From NCBI GenBank assembly GCA_045593825.1, contig JAZNXI010000030.1, forward strand, positions 1 to 13,228: a DNA stretch of 13,228 bases, given 5' to 3'. The translations under genes and the position numbers were made by a program. This DNA comes from SIG299 sp045593825. GTDB lineage: Bacteria > Bacillota > Clostridia > Lachnospirales > Lachnospiraceae. How positions within the stretch are numbered: position 1 is the first letter of the stretch; the number at the start of each line of letters is the position of its first letter. A model generated the notes under the pieces. The model ran no database searches. It was given only the letters and a program-made list of their open reading frames with translations, and had not been told where the DNA came from. This document shows positions 1 through 6,671 of the stretch, one piece after another.

Positions 1-806
1 TGGCTCACATCCGTACCGGTAATGTAACAGAGTGTCTGCGTCTGCTTGTTGAAATCGGGGCAAGAAGCAGGGAGCTTACCCAGTTTACGGTGGATTTTAC
101 CTGGTATCTTCGTAATCTCCTGCTTGCAAAAGCATCCGAAGAATTAATGGATACCATGGAAATTCCAACGGATTACCGGGAAGAATTTTTGAAAGAGGTT
201 CATGCCAACGAGGAGGAACGTCTGGTGCGGTTTATCCGCATTTTTTCCGAGTTAACCAATCAAATCCGCTATGCTTCCCAGAAGAGAGTTCTGGTGGAGG
301 TGGCGTTAATAAAACTTTGCAAGCCTCAGATGGAGCAGGAACAGGATGCTTTGTATGACCGTGTTTTACGTATGGAGGAGGCTTTGGAAAAAGGCGTGGT
401 AACGGTGCGTCAGGGCAGTGGGGCTGTGGCAGCCGGTGCAATGGAGCAACCGGAGGAAGAAGTGCCGGTAAATTATCCGACCGCCCTTCCGGAGGACATT
501 ACCGAAGTAGCAAGAAACTGGCAGCAGATTTCATCCCGTCTGCCGGGGTCGGTTAAAGTTTCCTTAAGTGCGGCAAGACCAAGTGTTGGCGAAGGAAACC
601 GGCTGCTTTTGGTATTCACCGAGGCATTTGACAAAGAATTTATTGAGCAGGGTGACCATTTGGAAATTATCCAAAACACCATCCGTGCCCAAATTCAAAA
701 AGAAGTAGAGGTGCAGGCTGTGCTTGCCGCTACGCAGCGAGAAGCGAACATGTATCCGGACATTACAAAAATGATCAGTAAGGTTCCGGTAGAATTTATA
801 GATTAA
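1..806 (+). CDS. dnaX: DNA polymerase III subunits gamma/tau, C-terminal part (5' truncated by window edge)
   Basis: The reading frame is open from base 3 to the TAA at 804-806, giving about 267 residues of the C-terminal half of the clamp-loader ATPase. The ATPase and zinc-binding parts lie outside the window. What is visible is the helical collar domain, with the typical clostridial stretch DFTWYLRNLLLAK around 90-130, then a charged linker with a Gly/Ala/Glu-Pro patch (around 410-480), then a C-terminal alpha/beta domain of the tau type (residues after about 480). Loading of the sliding clamp at the replication fork is the family role. The GTG at 90 lies inside the gene and is not a start, because the frame continues upstream with matching DnaX sequence. 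The next gene, ybaB, begins 20 bases downstream, as in most bacteria. Identification rests on the collar motif and the dnaX-ybaB-recR order. Confidence 0.93.
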   Translation, partial: AHIRTGNVTECLRLLVEIGARSRELTQFTVDFTWYLRNLLLAKASEELMDTMEIPTDYREEFLKEVHANEEERLVRFIRIFSELTNQIRYASQKRVLVEVALIKLCKPQMEQEQDALYDRVLRMEEALEKGVVTVRQGSGAVAAGAMEQPEEEVPVNYPTALPEDITEVARNWQQISSRLPGSVKVSLSAARPSVGEGNRLLLVFTEAFDKEFIEQGDHLEIIQNTIRAQIQKEVEVQAVLAATQREANMYPDITKMISKVPVEFID

Positions 807-826
807 GATAAAAGGAGAATAATTTT

Positions 827-1171
827 ATGGCAAAGCGTGGAGGATTTCCGGGAGGAATGCCGGGAAACATGAATAATCTGATGAAGCAGGCGCAGAGAAT
901 GCAGCGTCAGATGGAAGAAAAGCAGCAGGAACTTGAAACAAAGGAATTTACTGCAACAGCAGGAGGCGGTGCGGTTAGCGTTACCGTATCCGGTAAAAAG
1001 GAAATTACTGCAGTGACCTTACAGCCTGAGGTTGTAGATCCGGACGATATTGAAATGTTACAGGATTTAATCGTAGCAGCAGCAAATGAAGCACTGCGTC
1101 AGATGGAGGCAGCTTCTGCAGAAGTAATGGGCTCCCTGGCAGGCGGTCTTGGTGGAGGCTTCCCATTCTAA
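827..1171 (+). CDS. ybaB: YbaB/EbfC family nucleoid-associated protein
   Basis: This 114-residue protein starts with ATG after a clear AAAGGAG site at 811-817. It has a Gly/Phe/Met-rich N terminus, a long alpha helix (roughly residues 15-40, rich in Gln, Met and Glu), a three-strand sheet (ATAGGGAVSVTVSGKKEITAV, broken at Gly-rich turns) and a second helix with the family-typical DLIVAAANEAL segment. The tail is Gly-rich and ends GGGFPF. Family members are dimeric, tweezer-shaped DNA-binding proteins and are almost always encoded between dnaX and recR, as here. The TAA stop overlaps the recR ATG by one base, which implies translational coupling. Length and layout are normal for the family. 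Confidence 0.95.
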   Translation: MAKRGGFPGGMPGNMNNLMKQAQRMQRQMEEKQQELETKEFTATAGGGAVSVTVSGKKEITAVTLQPEVVDPDDIEMLQDLIVAAANEALRQMEAASAEVMGSLAGGLGGGFPF

Positions 1172-1767
1172 TGGATTACTATAGCAGTCAGATAACAAAA
1201 CTGATAGAAACGTTATCCGGGCTTCCGGGTATTGGAAGCAAGTCGGCACAGCGGCTTGCTTTTCATATTATTAACATGCCGGAGGAGTCGGTGGAAGCGT
1301 TGGCGGATTCTATTGTTTCTGCCAGAAAAAAGGTGTGCCGTTGCAAGGAGTGCTGTACTCTTACGGATGACGAATTGTGTCCTATCTGTAAAAGCCCGGC
1401 AAGAGACAAAAAAACCATTATGGTGGTGGAAAACTCCAGAGACCTGGCGGCGTATGAAAAAACAGGAAAGTATAACGGGGTGTATCATGTCCTGCATGGT
1501 GCCATTTCGCCGTTACTTAACATTACCCCTGCGGATATTACCATTAAAGAACTTTTAATCCGCTTGCAGCAGGATGTGCAGGAAGTAATTATAGCCACAA
1601 ATTCCAATATCGAGGGCGAGGCAACAGCCATGTATCTCAGCAAAATTTTAAAGCCGGCAGGAATTAAAATCACCCGGATTGCCAGCGGTGTTCCGGTGGG
1701 CGGTGACCTGGAGTATATTGATGAGGTTACATTGCTTCGTGCATTGGAAGGAAGAAAAGAGCTGTAG
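1171..1767 (+). CDS. recR: Recombination mediator protein RecR
   Basis: This 198-residue protein has the usual RecR length and domain order. A helix-hairpin-helix with LPGIGSKSAQRLAFH lies at residues 18-32. A four-cysteine zinc site is formed by C58 and C61 (CKEC) and C70 and C73 (CPIC). A Toprim domain begins near residue 80 (MVVEN, with acidic E86), and the C-terminal Walker-B-like segment SGVPVGGDLEYIDEVTL lies near residues 172-189. RecR works with RecF and RecO to load RecA on single-stranded DNA at gaps during recombinational repair. The ATG overlaps the ybaB stop by one base, so translation is probably coupled. No promoter of its own is visible. All expected key residues are present. 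Confidence 0.97.
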   Translation: MDYYSSQITKLIETLSGLPGIGSKSAQRLAFHIINMPEESVEALADSIVSARKKVCRCKECCTLTDDELCPICKSPARDKKTIMVVENSRDLAAYEKTGKYNGVYHVLHGAISPLLNITPADITIKELLIRLQQDVQEVIIATNSNIEGEATAMYLSKILKPAGIKITRIASGVPVGGDLEYIDEVTLLRALEGRKEL

Positions 1768-1791
1768 ACCGGACTAAGGAGGTGCACTTAA

Positions 1792-2886
1792 GTGAGCAAT
1801 GCAATTTTACATGGTGGAATTAATGAGTTAAATACGATTAAAGAACATGTCATGGAGCTTGCCGGTTATCAGGAGAGAAATGCGGAGCTGTTAAAGGAAG
1901 AAATCCGATTGGATAAGCTGATTGCCGGAAAAGAGAAAGAGTTAAATGATGAAACAGAAAGCACCCTGAAAAAAAGAAAAAGTGAACTGGTTGCCACCTT
2001 TGAGAGCCAGTTGTCTACCTTAAATGCCAGACATAAAAAGATAAAGGCAAAAAAAGAAAAAGATAAGGGTGTAAAGGTAACGGAGAGAATTTCTGAAGAA
2101 ACGGCAGAACTCCGTGAAAAAAACAAGGAACTTGCTTTGGAAATTAAAACAAAGATGAAAGCGGAGAAAACGCCCAGAATATGTAATACTACGTTGTTTT
2201 ACGCCTGGTTTATGCCAAAAACCATCGGTGAATTCCTGCTCTTTATTGTGAGTTTGCTGGTAGTGTTTCTGATTATTCCGTTTGGTATTTATTTGCTGTT
2301 TTTTGCAAAGAACTTTAGTGAGCTTGCTTTGGCAATTATTTATGTAGTGTTGATTCTTTTGGTAGGCAGCATTTATCTTACCATTAATAATAAGGTGAAA
2401 GAGCCGCATCTGGATACCATTCGTGCCGTAAAGCTCCTTCGCAACCAGTATAATAGAAATAACAAAAACATCCGGGATATCCAAAAGGGAATCAAAAATG
2501 ATGCGGATGAGAGCACCTACGGTCTTGAGCAGTATGATGATGAATTAAATGAAATTACTGCAGAAATTGCCCGGGTAACAGAAGAAGAAAAGCAGTCAGT
2601 AAGTGCTTTTGAAACGGAGACAACCCCACAGATTAAGGCAGAAATCAAGGGCCGTTATGCGGAAGAGCTGTCTTCCTTAAAGACAACGTATGCCGAAGTA
2701 TGTGCAGATCAAAAAGAGATGGAAGACAAGGTTAAAGAATATTCTCTTATGATGTCCAAGCAGTATGAGGCATATTTGGGAAAAGAAATGTTAACTGTGC
2801 AAAAGCTGGACAAGTTGATTGCCCATATCAGCAATGGTGAAGCACAGGACATCAGTGAAGCGTTAGCATTAGAAAAAACAAAGTAA
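1792..2886 (+). CDS. Coiled-coil protein with a central pair of membrane helices, function unknown
   Basis: The start is GTG at 1792, fixed by a near-perfect AAGGAGGTG at 1776-1784 with 7 bases of spacing. The product has 364 residues. Residues about 10-130 are a highly charged, Lys/Glu-rich predicted coiled coil. Two hydrophobic helices follow at about 145-170 and 176-200, separated by a short KNFSE loop. Residues about 205-350 are a second charged coiled-coil region. With two helices joined by so short a loop, both coiled-coil arms should lie on the same side of the membrane, most likely in the cytoplasm. I do not recognise a named family. The gene sits 24 bases after recR, may be co-transcribed with it, and is followed directly by a strong terminator. 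In B. subtilis the slot after recR holds yaaL-bofA; this protein is far longer and resembles neither. Confidence 0.85.
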   Translation: MSNAILHGGINELNTIKEHVMELAGYQERNAELLKEEIRLDKLIAGKEKELNDETESTLKKRKSELVATFESQLSTLNARHKKIKAKKEKDKGVKVTERISEETAELREKNKELALEIKTKMKAEKTPRICNTTLFYAWFMPKTIGEFLLFIVSLLVVFLIIPFGIYLLFFAKNFSELALAIIYVVLILLVGSIYLTINNKVKEPHLDTIRAVKLLRNQYNRNNKNIRDIQKGIKNDADESTYGLEQYDDELNEITAEIARVTEEEKQSVSAFETETTPQIKAEIKGRYAEELSSLKTTYAEVCADQKEMEDKVKEYSLMMSKQYEAYLGKEMLTVQKLDKLIAHISNGEAQDISEALALEKTK

Positions 2887-2892
2887 AAAGCA

Positions 2893-2919
2893 AAAAGCCT
2901 CAGATTTTCTGAGGCTTTT
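2893..2919. terminator. Bidirectional intrinsic terminator between convergent genes
   Basis: A perfect 12-bp stem (AAAAGCCTCAGA at 2893-2904 and its complement at 2908-2919) closes on a TTT loop. It is flanked by T-rich sequence in both directions, so it can end both the plus-strand recR operon (stop at 2886) and the minus-strand yyaC gene (stop at 2924). Confidence 0.93.
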
Positions 2920-2923
2920 CATT

Positions 2924-3457
2924 TTATAGCTTGGCGAGACAATAAAAGATTCCTGTGCTGATTTTGTCCGCCAGGTCCATTACGGTATGCAGTCTTGTGG
3001 TTTGCAACAGTGAATTTTCCAGAAATCCGGACAGGTTTACAATGCCGGTGACACAGAGGTTTCCCACCTGAGGCAATTCTTTTCCTACGCCTGCACCCGG
3101 TTTCAGGGAGCCTTCTCCTAAGGTAAAGTAGCCTACGTGGGAGGCTTTTCCCAAAGACGCATCGATGGCAATGATGAAGGGTTGTTCAAAGGTATCGTGG
3201 ATTTCACGGATAACATCCCCTAAGTTTTTTGCGTGGACCGGATGTTCCAAGGTGCCGTAAACATAGGCAGAGGAAAGCCGGCGCTGCTTCAATTTATATC
3301 CTATGATGGGGCCAAGGGAATCTCCGGTGGCCCGGTCAGAGCCGATGCATAAAAATACCAATGGCTGATTGGTGCTTTTTTGCCGGCAGATTTTTTCTAA
3401 AAGCTGTTTTCCGAATTCATAGGAAGAGGATATTTGTTTCGAATTATAATAAAGCAT
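2924..3457 (-). CDS. yyaC: Spore protease-like protein YyaC (DUF1256 family)
   Basis: The product has 177 residues when started at the ATG at 3457. That start has AAAGGA at 3469-3464 with 6 bases of spacing; a TTG five codons upstream overlaps this site and is unlikely to be used. The N-terminal part carries FLCIGSDRATGDSLGPIIG (about residues 35-53), the hallmark of the DUF1256/YyaC family, whose fold resembles germination protease GPR and hydrogenase-maturation peptidases. A second acidic motif, AIDASLG, lies near residue 100, followed by GELPQVGN-like and VNLSGF segments. Members are small spore-associated proteins of poorly defined activity. It is a single gene, convergent with the recR operon and divergent from the LysM operon. 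Its presence suggests an ancestor or current lifestyle with sporulation, but does not prove that this strain sporulates. Confidence 0.9.
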   Translation of the reverse strand: MLYYNSKQISSSYEFGKQLLEKICRQKSTNQPLVFLCIGSDRATGDSLGPIIGYKLKQRRLSSAYVYGTLEHPVHAKNLGDVIREIHDTFEQPFIIAIDASLGKASHVGYFTLGEGSLKPGAGVGKELPQVGNLCVTGIVNLSGFLENSLLQTTRLHTVMDLADKISTGIFYCLAKL

Positions 3458-3488
3458 GGAGGTTCCTTTCAATTGTTCTTTTTAACAA

Positions 3489-3516
3489 AGTATTACCCGA
3501 TTGCGGAAAAATAGAC
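3489..3516 (-). promoter_or_regulatory. Candidate forespore (sigma F/G-type) promoter of yyaC
   Basis: Read on the minus strand, GTCTA (3516-3512) and GGTAATACT (3497-3489) are separated by 14 bases. The second element fits the sigma-F -10 pattern GGnnAnAnT at every fixed position, and the first fits GYWTA at four of five. The predicted start point, around 3482, leaves a short leader before the ribosome binding site. No good sigma-A promoter is seen here. This is inference from remembered consensus sequences. Confidence 0.45.
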
Positions 3517-3574
3517 CTGTTTCAAAAAAGTTTTTTCTGCCTGACACAAAGCGGCAAAAAAAGCGCATTCACGG

Positions 3575-3583
3575 TGCTACAAT
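3575..3583 (+). promoter_or_regulatory. Candidate extended -10 promoter of the LysM-DUF5711-CvpA operon
   Basis: TGC followed by TACAAT (3578-3583) makes an extended -10 element 43 bases before the chosen LysM-protein start. There is no convincing -35 hexamer at 17 bases; an A-rich stretch occupies that place. The upstream region also contains the divergent yyaC promoter. Confidence 0.45.
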
Positions 3584-3625
3584 ACGGAAAAAAGCGCCGG
3601 AAGCGGCTGCGGAATGGAGGCGGAC

Positions 3626-4606
3626 ATGACAGAAACAATATATGAAAAGAAAACAAAGGATATGCCGGGACGGCAGTTGCCGAACAACCGCCGGCAGATT
3701 GGACAGCCGTCCTTAAGTTCACCGGAGGTTTTTATTGAGGATTATGCGTTCTCTTATGCGAAGCGCCTTTCGGAACGGGACTATACCGGTTGTGTAATCG
3801 GTGTTTTGGTAGGAGAATATGCGGATGGCAGACAGAACGATAAAATTCTGGTAAAGGGTGTATTGGAGGCAAGGGATGTGCTGCGCCATGATGCGGTATG
3901 CTTTACCGAAGACAACTGGGCTGGGATATATAGGGATATTAGGGATTATTTTCCGGATTTTCAGATTGTGGGCTGGTTTTTGGGCGGTCCCGGTTATCTG
4001 TTGGAGGATGAGGAGCGGCAGAAAAAAATCCAGGAGGACAATTTTGGCGGCGGGGATAAAATCTTTATAAAAATGGATTCTGCAGAAAAGGAGCAGCGGA
4101 TTTATTTCTATAAGGAAGGCGAAATGCAGGAGCTTTCCGGGTACTATATTTATTATGAAAGAAATGCGGAGATGCAAAACTATATGGCCGATGCAGGAAG
4201 TGTTATGGTAACAAAGGAAACAATAAAAATACCGGTAAGGGAAGAGCAAAGAGTGAGTCCGGAGGTAAGCATGTCAAAGCCAGTGGAAATACAGGTGCAT
4301 AATCCGGGTTCGTTTTACCGCCTGTTTTACGCTACCGGAGGTGTCCTTACCTGTATGGCTATTTTAGTAATCGCAGGACTTGCCATGCAGATTCAGGAGA
4401 GAAACGAGTTAAAGGAGATGTTAAACCGGCAGGAAAAACTGGTGTCTTCCCTGCAGCAGGTGTATGTGGTGGAAGAAGGAGAAACGATTGCGTCTATATG
4501 CGGAAAATTCTACGGAAATGCAGAGAAGGAGGAGGCAATCCGGTTGCTAAACAGCTTAGAGGAAGGAGAGGAACCGGAACCGGGGCAGAAAATTTTTCTT
4601 CCGTAA
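3626..4606 (+). CDS. Membrane-anchored LysM protein with N-terminal degenerate MPN/JAB-like domain
   Basis: The start is taken as ATG 3626 because GGAGG at 3616-3620 sits 5 bases before it; an in-frame ATG at 3614 has no good site. The product has 326 residues. Residues about 35-180 look like an MPN/JAB fold: CVIGVLVGEY at 56-65, then a VKGVLEARDV strand, then IVGWFLGGPGYLLED at 114-128. This last segment resembles the IVGWYHTGP of inactive MPN proteins such as proteasome Rpn8. The metal-binding His positions are Leu119 and Gly121, and the usual upstream Glu is Val57, so it should not be a zinc protease. A membrane helix lies at about 234-256, then a short coiled stretch, then one C-terminal LysM domain at 279-326 (YVVEEGETIASICGKFYG). 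Predicted topology is an MPN-like domain inside and LysM outside, binding peptidoglycan. It leads a three-gene envelope operon. Confidence 0.85.
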   Translation: MTETIYEKKTKDMPGRQLPNNRRQIGQPSLSSPEVFIEDYAFSYAKRLSERDYTGCVIGVLVGEYADGRQNDKILVKGVLEARDVLRHDAVCFTEDNWAGIYRDIRDYFPDFQIVGWFLGGPGYLLEDEERQKKIQEDNFGGGDKIFIKMDSAEKEQRIYFYKEGEMQELSGYYIYYERNAEMQNYMADAGSVMVTKETIKIPVREEQRVSPEVSMSKPVEIQVHNPGSFYRLFYATGGVLTCMAILVIAGLAMQIQERNELKEMLNRQEKLVSSLQQVYVVEEGETIASICGKFYGNAEKEEAIRLLNSLEEGEEPEPGQKIFLP

Positions 4607-4625
4607 AGAAAAATAATGCGAAATT

Positions 4626-5837
4626 ATGGAGGATATGGTATACTTATCTTATTACATAAGAAAGTGGGTCCTTTTTTTGGAAGAAAAAACAAAAGGAAAA
4701 ATAAATAAGACGGATTTGATACGCGCTCTCCGGTTATTGTTCGTTCTGGCAGTTATTCTTGGCGGAATCGGTTTGATGCAGTATTTAAGGGTCCGGGAAT
4801 TCAAATATTTCGAAACCAAGGCAGAAACTAATTTGTTTTCCAATCTGGTTGGTTATAAGGCGGGCAAAGACAGGTTATTTGTGTACAGTAATGACGGCGC
4901 CAAAGCATTGGATGCAGAAGGAAATGCCTTGTGGGAGGTTTCCTACCGGCTGGATAATCCGGATGTGGCATATTGTGAAAATATGGCATCGGTGGCAGAC
5001 ATTGGCGGAAAAACCGTGTATGTAGTGGCGGAAAACGGCATTCCTTATAATTATGAAGTGATTTATCCGATTATAAAGCATGAGGTGGCAAAGCAGGGAG
5101 TAACGGCTGTTTTGCTGGACAACGGCACAGAGGATTTTATTCAACTGTACGATATTACCGGGAATCTCCGGGTAGACATCAACACCAAAACAAAGGTGGA
5201 CGGTATCCCAATCGATATTGCCCTGTCCCCTGACGGCAAAAAACTGGTAACCCTGTATGTAACTTTTCAGGGGAATACCATGATCTGCAAGGCTACCTTT
5301 TATAATGCGGATGAGGTAGGAAAAAATTATATCAACAATATTGTAGGACAGAAGTCCTTTGCCGAAAATCTGTTAGCCTATGACGTGAAATTTCTAAACG
5401 AAGACACCGTGTGTGTATTGTTAGAAAACGGATTTGCTTTATATCGTATGACGGAGACTCCGGAGCTGATTTGTGAAAAAACAATACCGGAAACGGTGGA
5501 GCAGATTCTCTGTGTGGAAAACGGAATTTATGTCGTAAAAGAAACGGCGGATAAACACAAGTCGATAAGTTTCTTTGATACGAAAGGAAAAGAAAAGCAG
5601 ATTCGGGGAGAGGTGCCGGAATATGAGTCTATTGCTGCATCTTCGGAAGAGGTGGTCTTTTTCAGTCCACAAAGGGTAACGGCATACCGCGCAAACGGAT
5701 CCGTAAAATTCAGTGCAGCTTTTGCACAAAGTCTGGAAGCAGTTTATCCTGCAGGAGGCAACCGGTATTTTCTGGTTAACACCGGCAAGGTACAAACGAT
5801 AAAATTAACAAATAAAACAAGGAAAGAGGAAAATTAA
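4626..5837 (+). CDS. Membrane-anchored beta-propeller-like protein (DUF5711-type)
   Basis: The product has 403 residues. A short basic cytoplasmic N terminus leads into a single hydrophobic helix at about 33-52 (LRLLFVLAVILGGIGLMQYL). The remaining roughly 350 residues, probably extracytoplasmic, are beta-rich with repeated blade-like units such as LFVYSNDGAKALDAEGN, IALSPDGKKLVTLYV and VVFFSPQRVTAYRANG. These resemble WD40 or PQQ-like repeats. I associate this layout with the DUF5711 family seen in Lachnospiraceae; the role is unknown. It lies 19 bases after the LysM gene and one base before the cvpA gene, so it is part of one envelope operon. The start is uncertain: ATG 4626 lacks a good ribosome site, while ATG 4635 has GGAGG only 2 bases upstream. 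Translation may depend on the upstream gene. Confidence 0.82.
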   Translation: MEDMVYLSYYIRKWVLFLEEKTKGKINKTDLIRALRLLFVLAVILGGIGLMQYLRVREFKYFETKAETNLFSNLVGYKAGKDRLFVYSNDGAKALDAEGNALWEVSYRLDNPDVAYCENMASVADIGGKTVYVVAENGIPYNYEVIYPIIKHEVAKQGVTAVLLDNGTEDFIQLYDITGNLRVDINTKTKVDGIPIDIALSPDGKKLVTLYVTFQGNTMICKATFYNADEVGKNYINNIVGQKSFAENLLAYDVKFLNEDTVCVLLENGFALYRMTETPELICEKTIPETVEQILCVENGIYVVKETADKHKSISFFDTKGKEKQIRGEVPEYESIAASSEEVVFFSPQRVTAYRANGSVKFSAAFAQSLEAVYPAGGNRYFLVNTGKVQTIKLTNKTRKEEN

Positions 5838-5838
5838 A

Positions 5839-6564
5839 ATGAACTGGTTATTAATTTTTGCATTGGCAATCATCGGAGTATTTGCTTTTGTCGGCTGGAG
5901 AGTAGGCTTTGTTAAGTCGGTATTCTCCCTGGTTTCCACCATTGCGGTTATTATCATTACTATTTTGGTAAGCCCTATCGTAACCAATATGTTAAAGAGC
6001 AGCGAAAAAATATCCGGTGGTATTCAGACAAAGTTGGAACAGGTGATTGATTTGTCCGGTGTGGCAGACAATTTAACTCCGGAAGAAGAAAAAGATCCGA
6101 TGGCGTTTATTGACGGACTGGGTCTCCCTGACAGCATCAAGGACACGATTAAGGATTCTTTAACAGAAACCATGGAAGAAAAGAAGGAAGAGGCTGCTGA
6201 TTTTGTGGGAGACAAGCTGGCTTCTCTGGAAAAGTACATTTGTGAACTGTTAACCAACATTATTTTAAATGCCCTGGGCTTCTTTATTACCTTTATTGTG
6301 GCAGCTGTGGGTATTGCGGTATTATGCTTTGTGCTTGATTTACTCAGCAAGCTTCCGGTGCTTCACCAGATTAATACGGTGGCAGGTATTGCCATGGGTG
6401 CATTAGAAGGTCTGGTGATTCTTTGGATTGTATTTATTGTTATCACCATGCTTGGCAGCACCGGTTTCGGCCAGTCCTGCATGACCATGATTAGTGAAAG
6501 CAAAATTTTAAGCTTCCTGTATGACAGCAACATTTTATCGAAAATCCTGCTTGGAAAAGCATAA
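5839..6564 (+). CDS. CvpA family integral membrane protein
   Basis: This 241-residue protein starts with ATG one base after the preceding stop and has AAGAGGA about 8 bases upstream. The N terminus, MNWLLIFALAIIGVFAFVGW followed by RVGFVKS, is typical of CvpA/colicin V production-type proteins: two N-terminal helices (about 3-20 and 26-50) with the G-W/R-GF turn between them. A soluble, acidic and Lys-rich insert spans about 52-130. Two further helices follow at about 138-168 and 180-208. The insert is a common feature of clostridial members. CvpA proteins have been linked to envelope integrity in several bacteria, which fits the two preceding envelope genes, but a biochemical role is not settled. 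No terminator is visible after it; the next promoter begins 6 bases after its stop. Confidence 0.88.
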   Translation: MNWLLIFALAIIGVFAFVGWRVGFVKSVFSLVSTIAVIIITILVSPIVTNMLKSSEKISGGIQTKLEQVIDLSGVADNLTPEEEKDPMAFIDGLGLPDSIKDTIKDSLTETMEEKKEEAADFVGDKLASLEKYICELLTNIILNALGFFITFIVAAVGIAVLCFVLDLLSKLPVLHQINTVAGIAMGALEGLVILWIVFIVITMLGSTGFGQSCMTMISESKILSFLYDSNILSKILLGKA

Positions 6565-6569
6565 AACGG

Positions 6570-6598
6570 TTGAATTTTTATAAAAGTTGCGGTATACT
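6570..6598 (+). promoter_or_regulatory. Sigma-A promoter of the KDPG aldolase gene
   Basis: TTGAAT (6570-6575) and TATACT (6593-6598) are separated by exactly 17 bases, a strong vegetative promoter. The start point is expected near 6605, inside the cre-like operator, leaving a leader of about 67 bases before the ATG at 6672. Confidence 0.85.
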
Positions 6599-6603
6599 GT
6601 GTT

Positions 6604-6617
6604 TGTAAGCACTTACA
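6604..6617 (+). promoter_or_regulatory. cre-like palindromic operator at the transcription start
   Basis: TGTAAGCACTTACA is a 6-bp inverted repeat around a central CA. It matches the CcpA catabolite-responsive element TGWAARCGYTWNCA at all but one core position (CA instead of CG). It overlaps the predicted start point, the usual place for repression. A dedicated LacI-family regulator of sugar-acid use would bind a similar palindrome and cannot be excluded. Confidence 0.7.
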
Positions 6618-6636
6618 CTCCGCAGAGAGTCGGAGT
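6617..6636 (+). other. Small stem-loop in the KDPG aldolase leader
   Basis: ACTCCG (6617-6622) and CGGAGT (6631-6636) can pair around an 8-base loop near the 5' end of the predicted transcript. It may protect the mRNA end; no riboswitch class is recognised. Confidence 0.4.
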
Positions 6637-6671
6637 TGTTAAATAAAGAAGAAACGAAAAGGAGATACGTT

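Noticed and set aside
90..92. GTG at 90 as the start of a separate 238-residue gene.
   Set aside because: The same frame is open to the window edge with continuous DnaX sequence and there is no ribosome binding site; it is an internal codon.
3965..4009. A working JAMM zinc-protease motif in the LysM protein.
   Set aside because: The spacing and GW-x-x-x-GP frame fit, but both His positions are replaced (Leu119, Gly121) and the upstream Glu is absent, so catalysis is not supported.
4616..4711. A short frame starting ATG 4616 between the LysM and DUF5711-like genes.
   Set aside because: It is out of frame with the real gene, overlaps it almost completely and has no ribosome site or recognisable content.
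6599..6671. A riboswitch in the aldolase leader.
   Set aside because: The leader is about 67 bases with one 6-bp hairpin. It matches no riboswitch architecture I know and no terminator alternative is visible.
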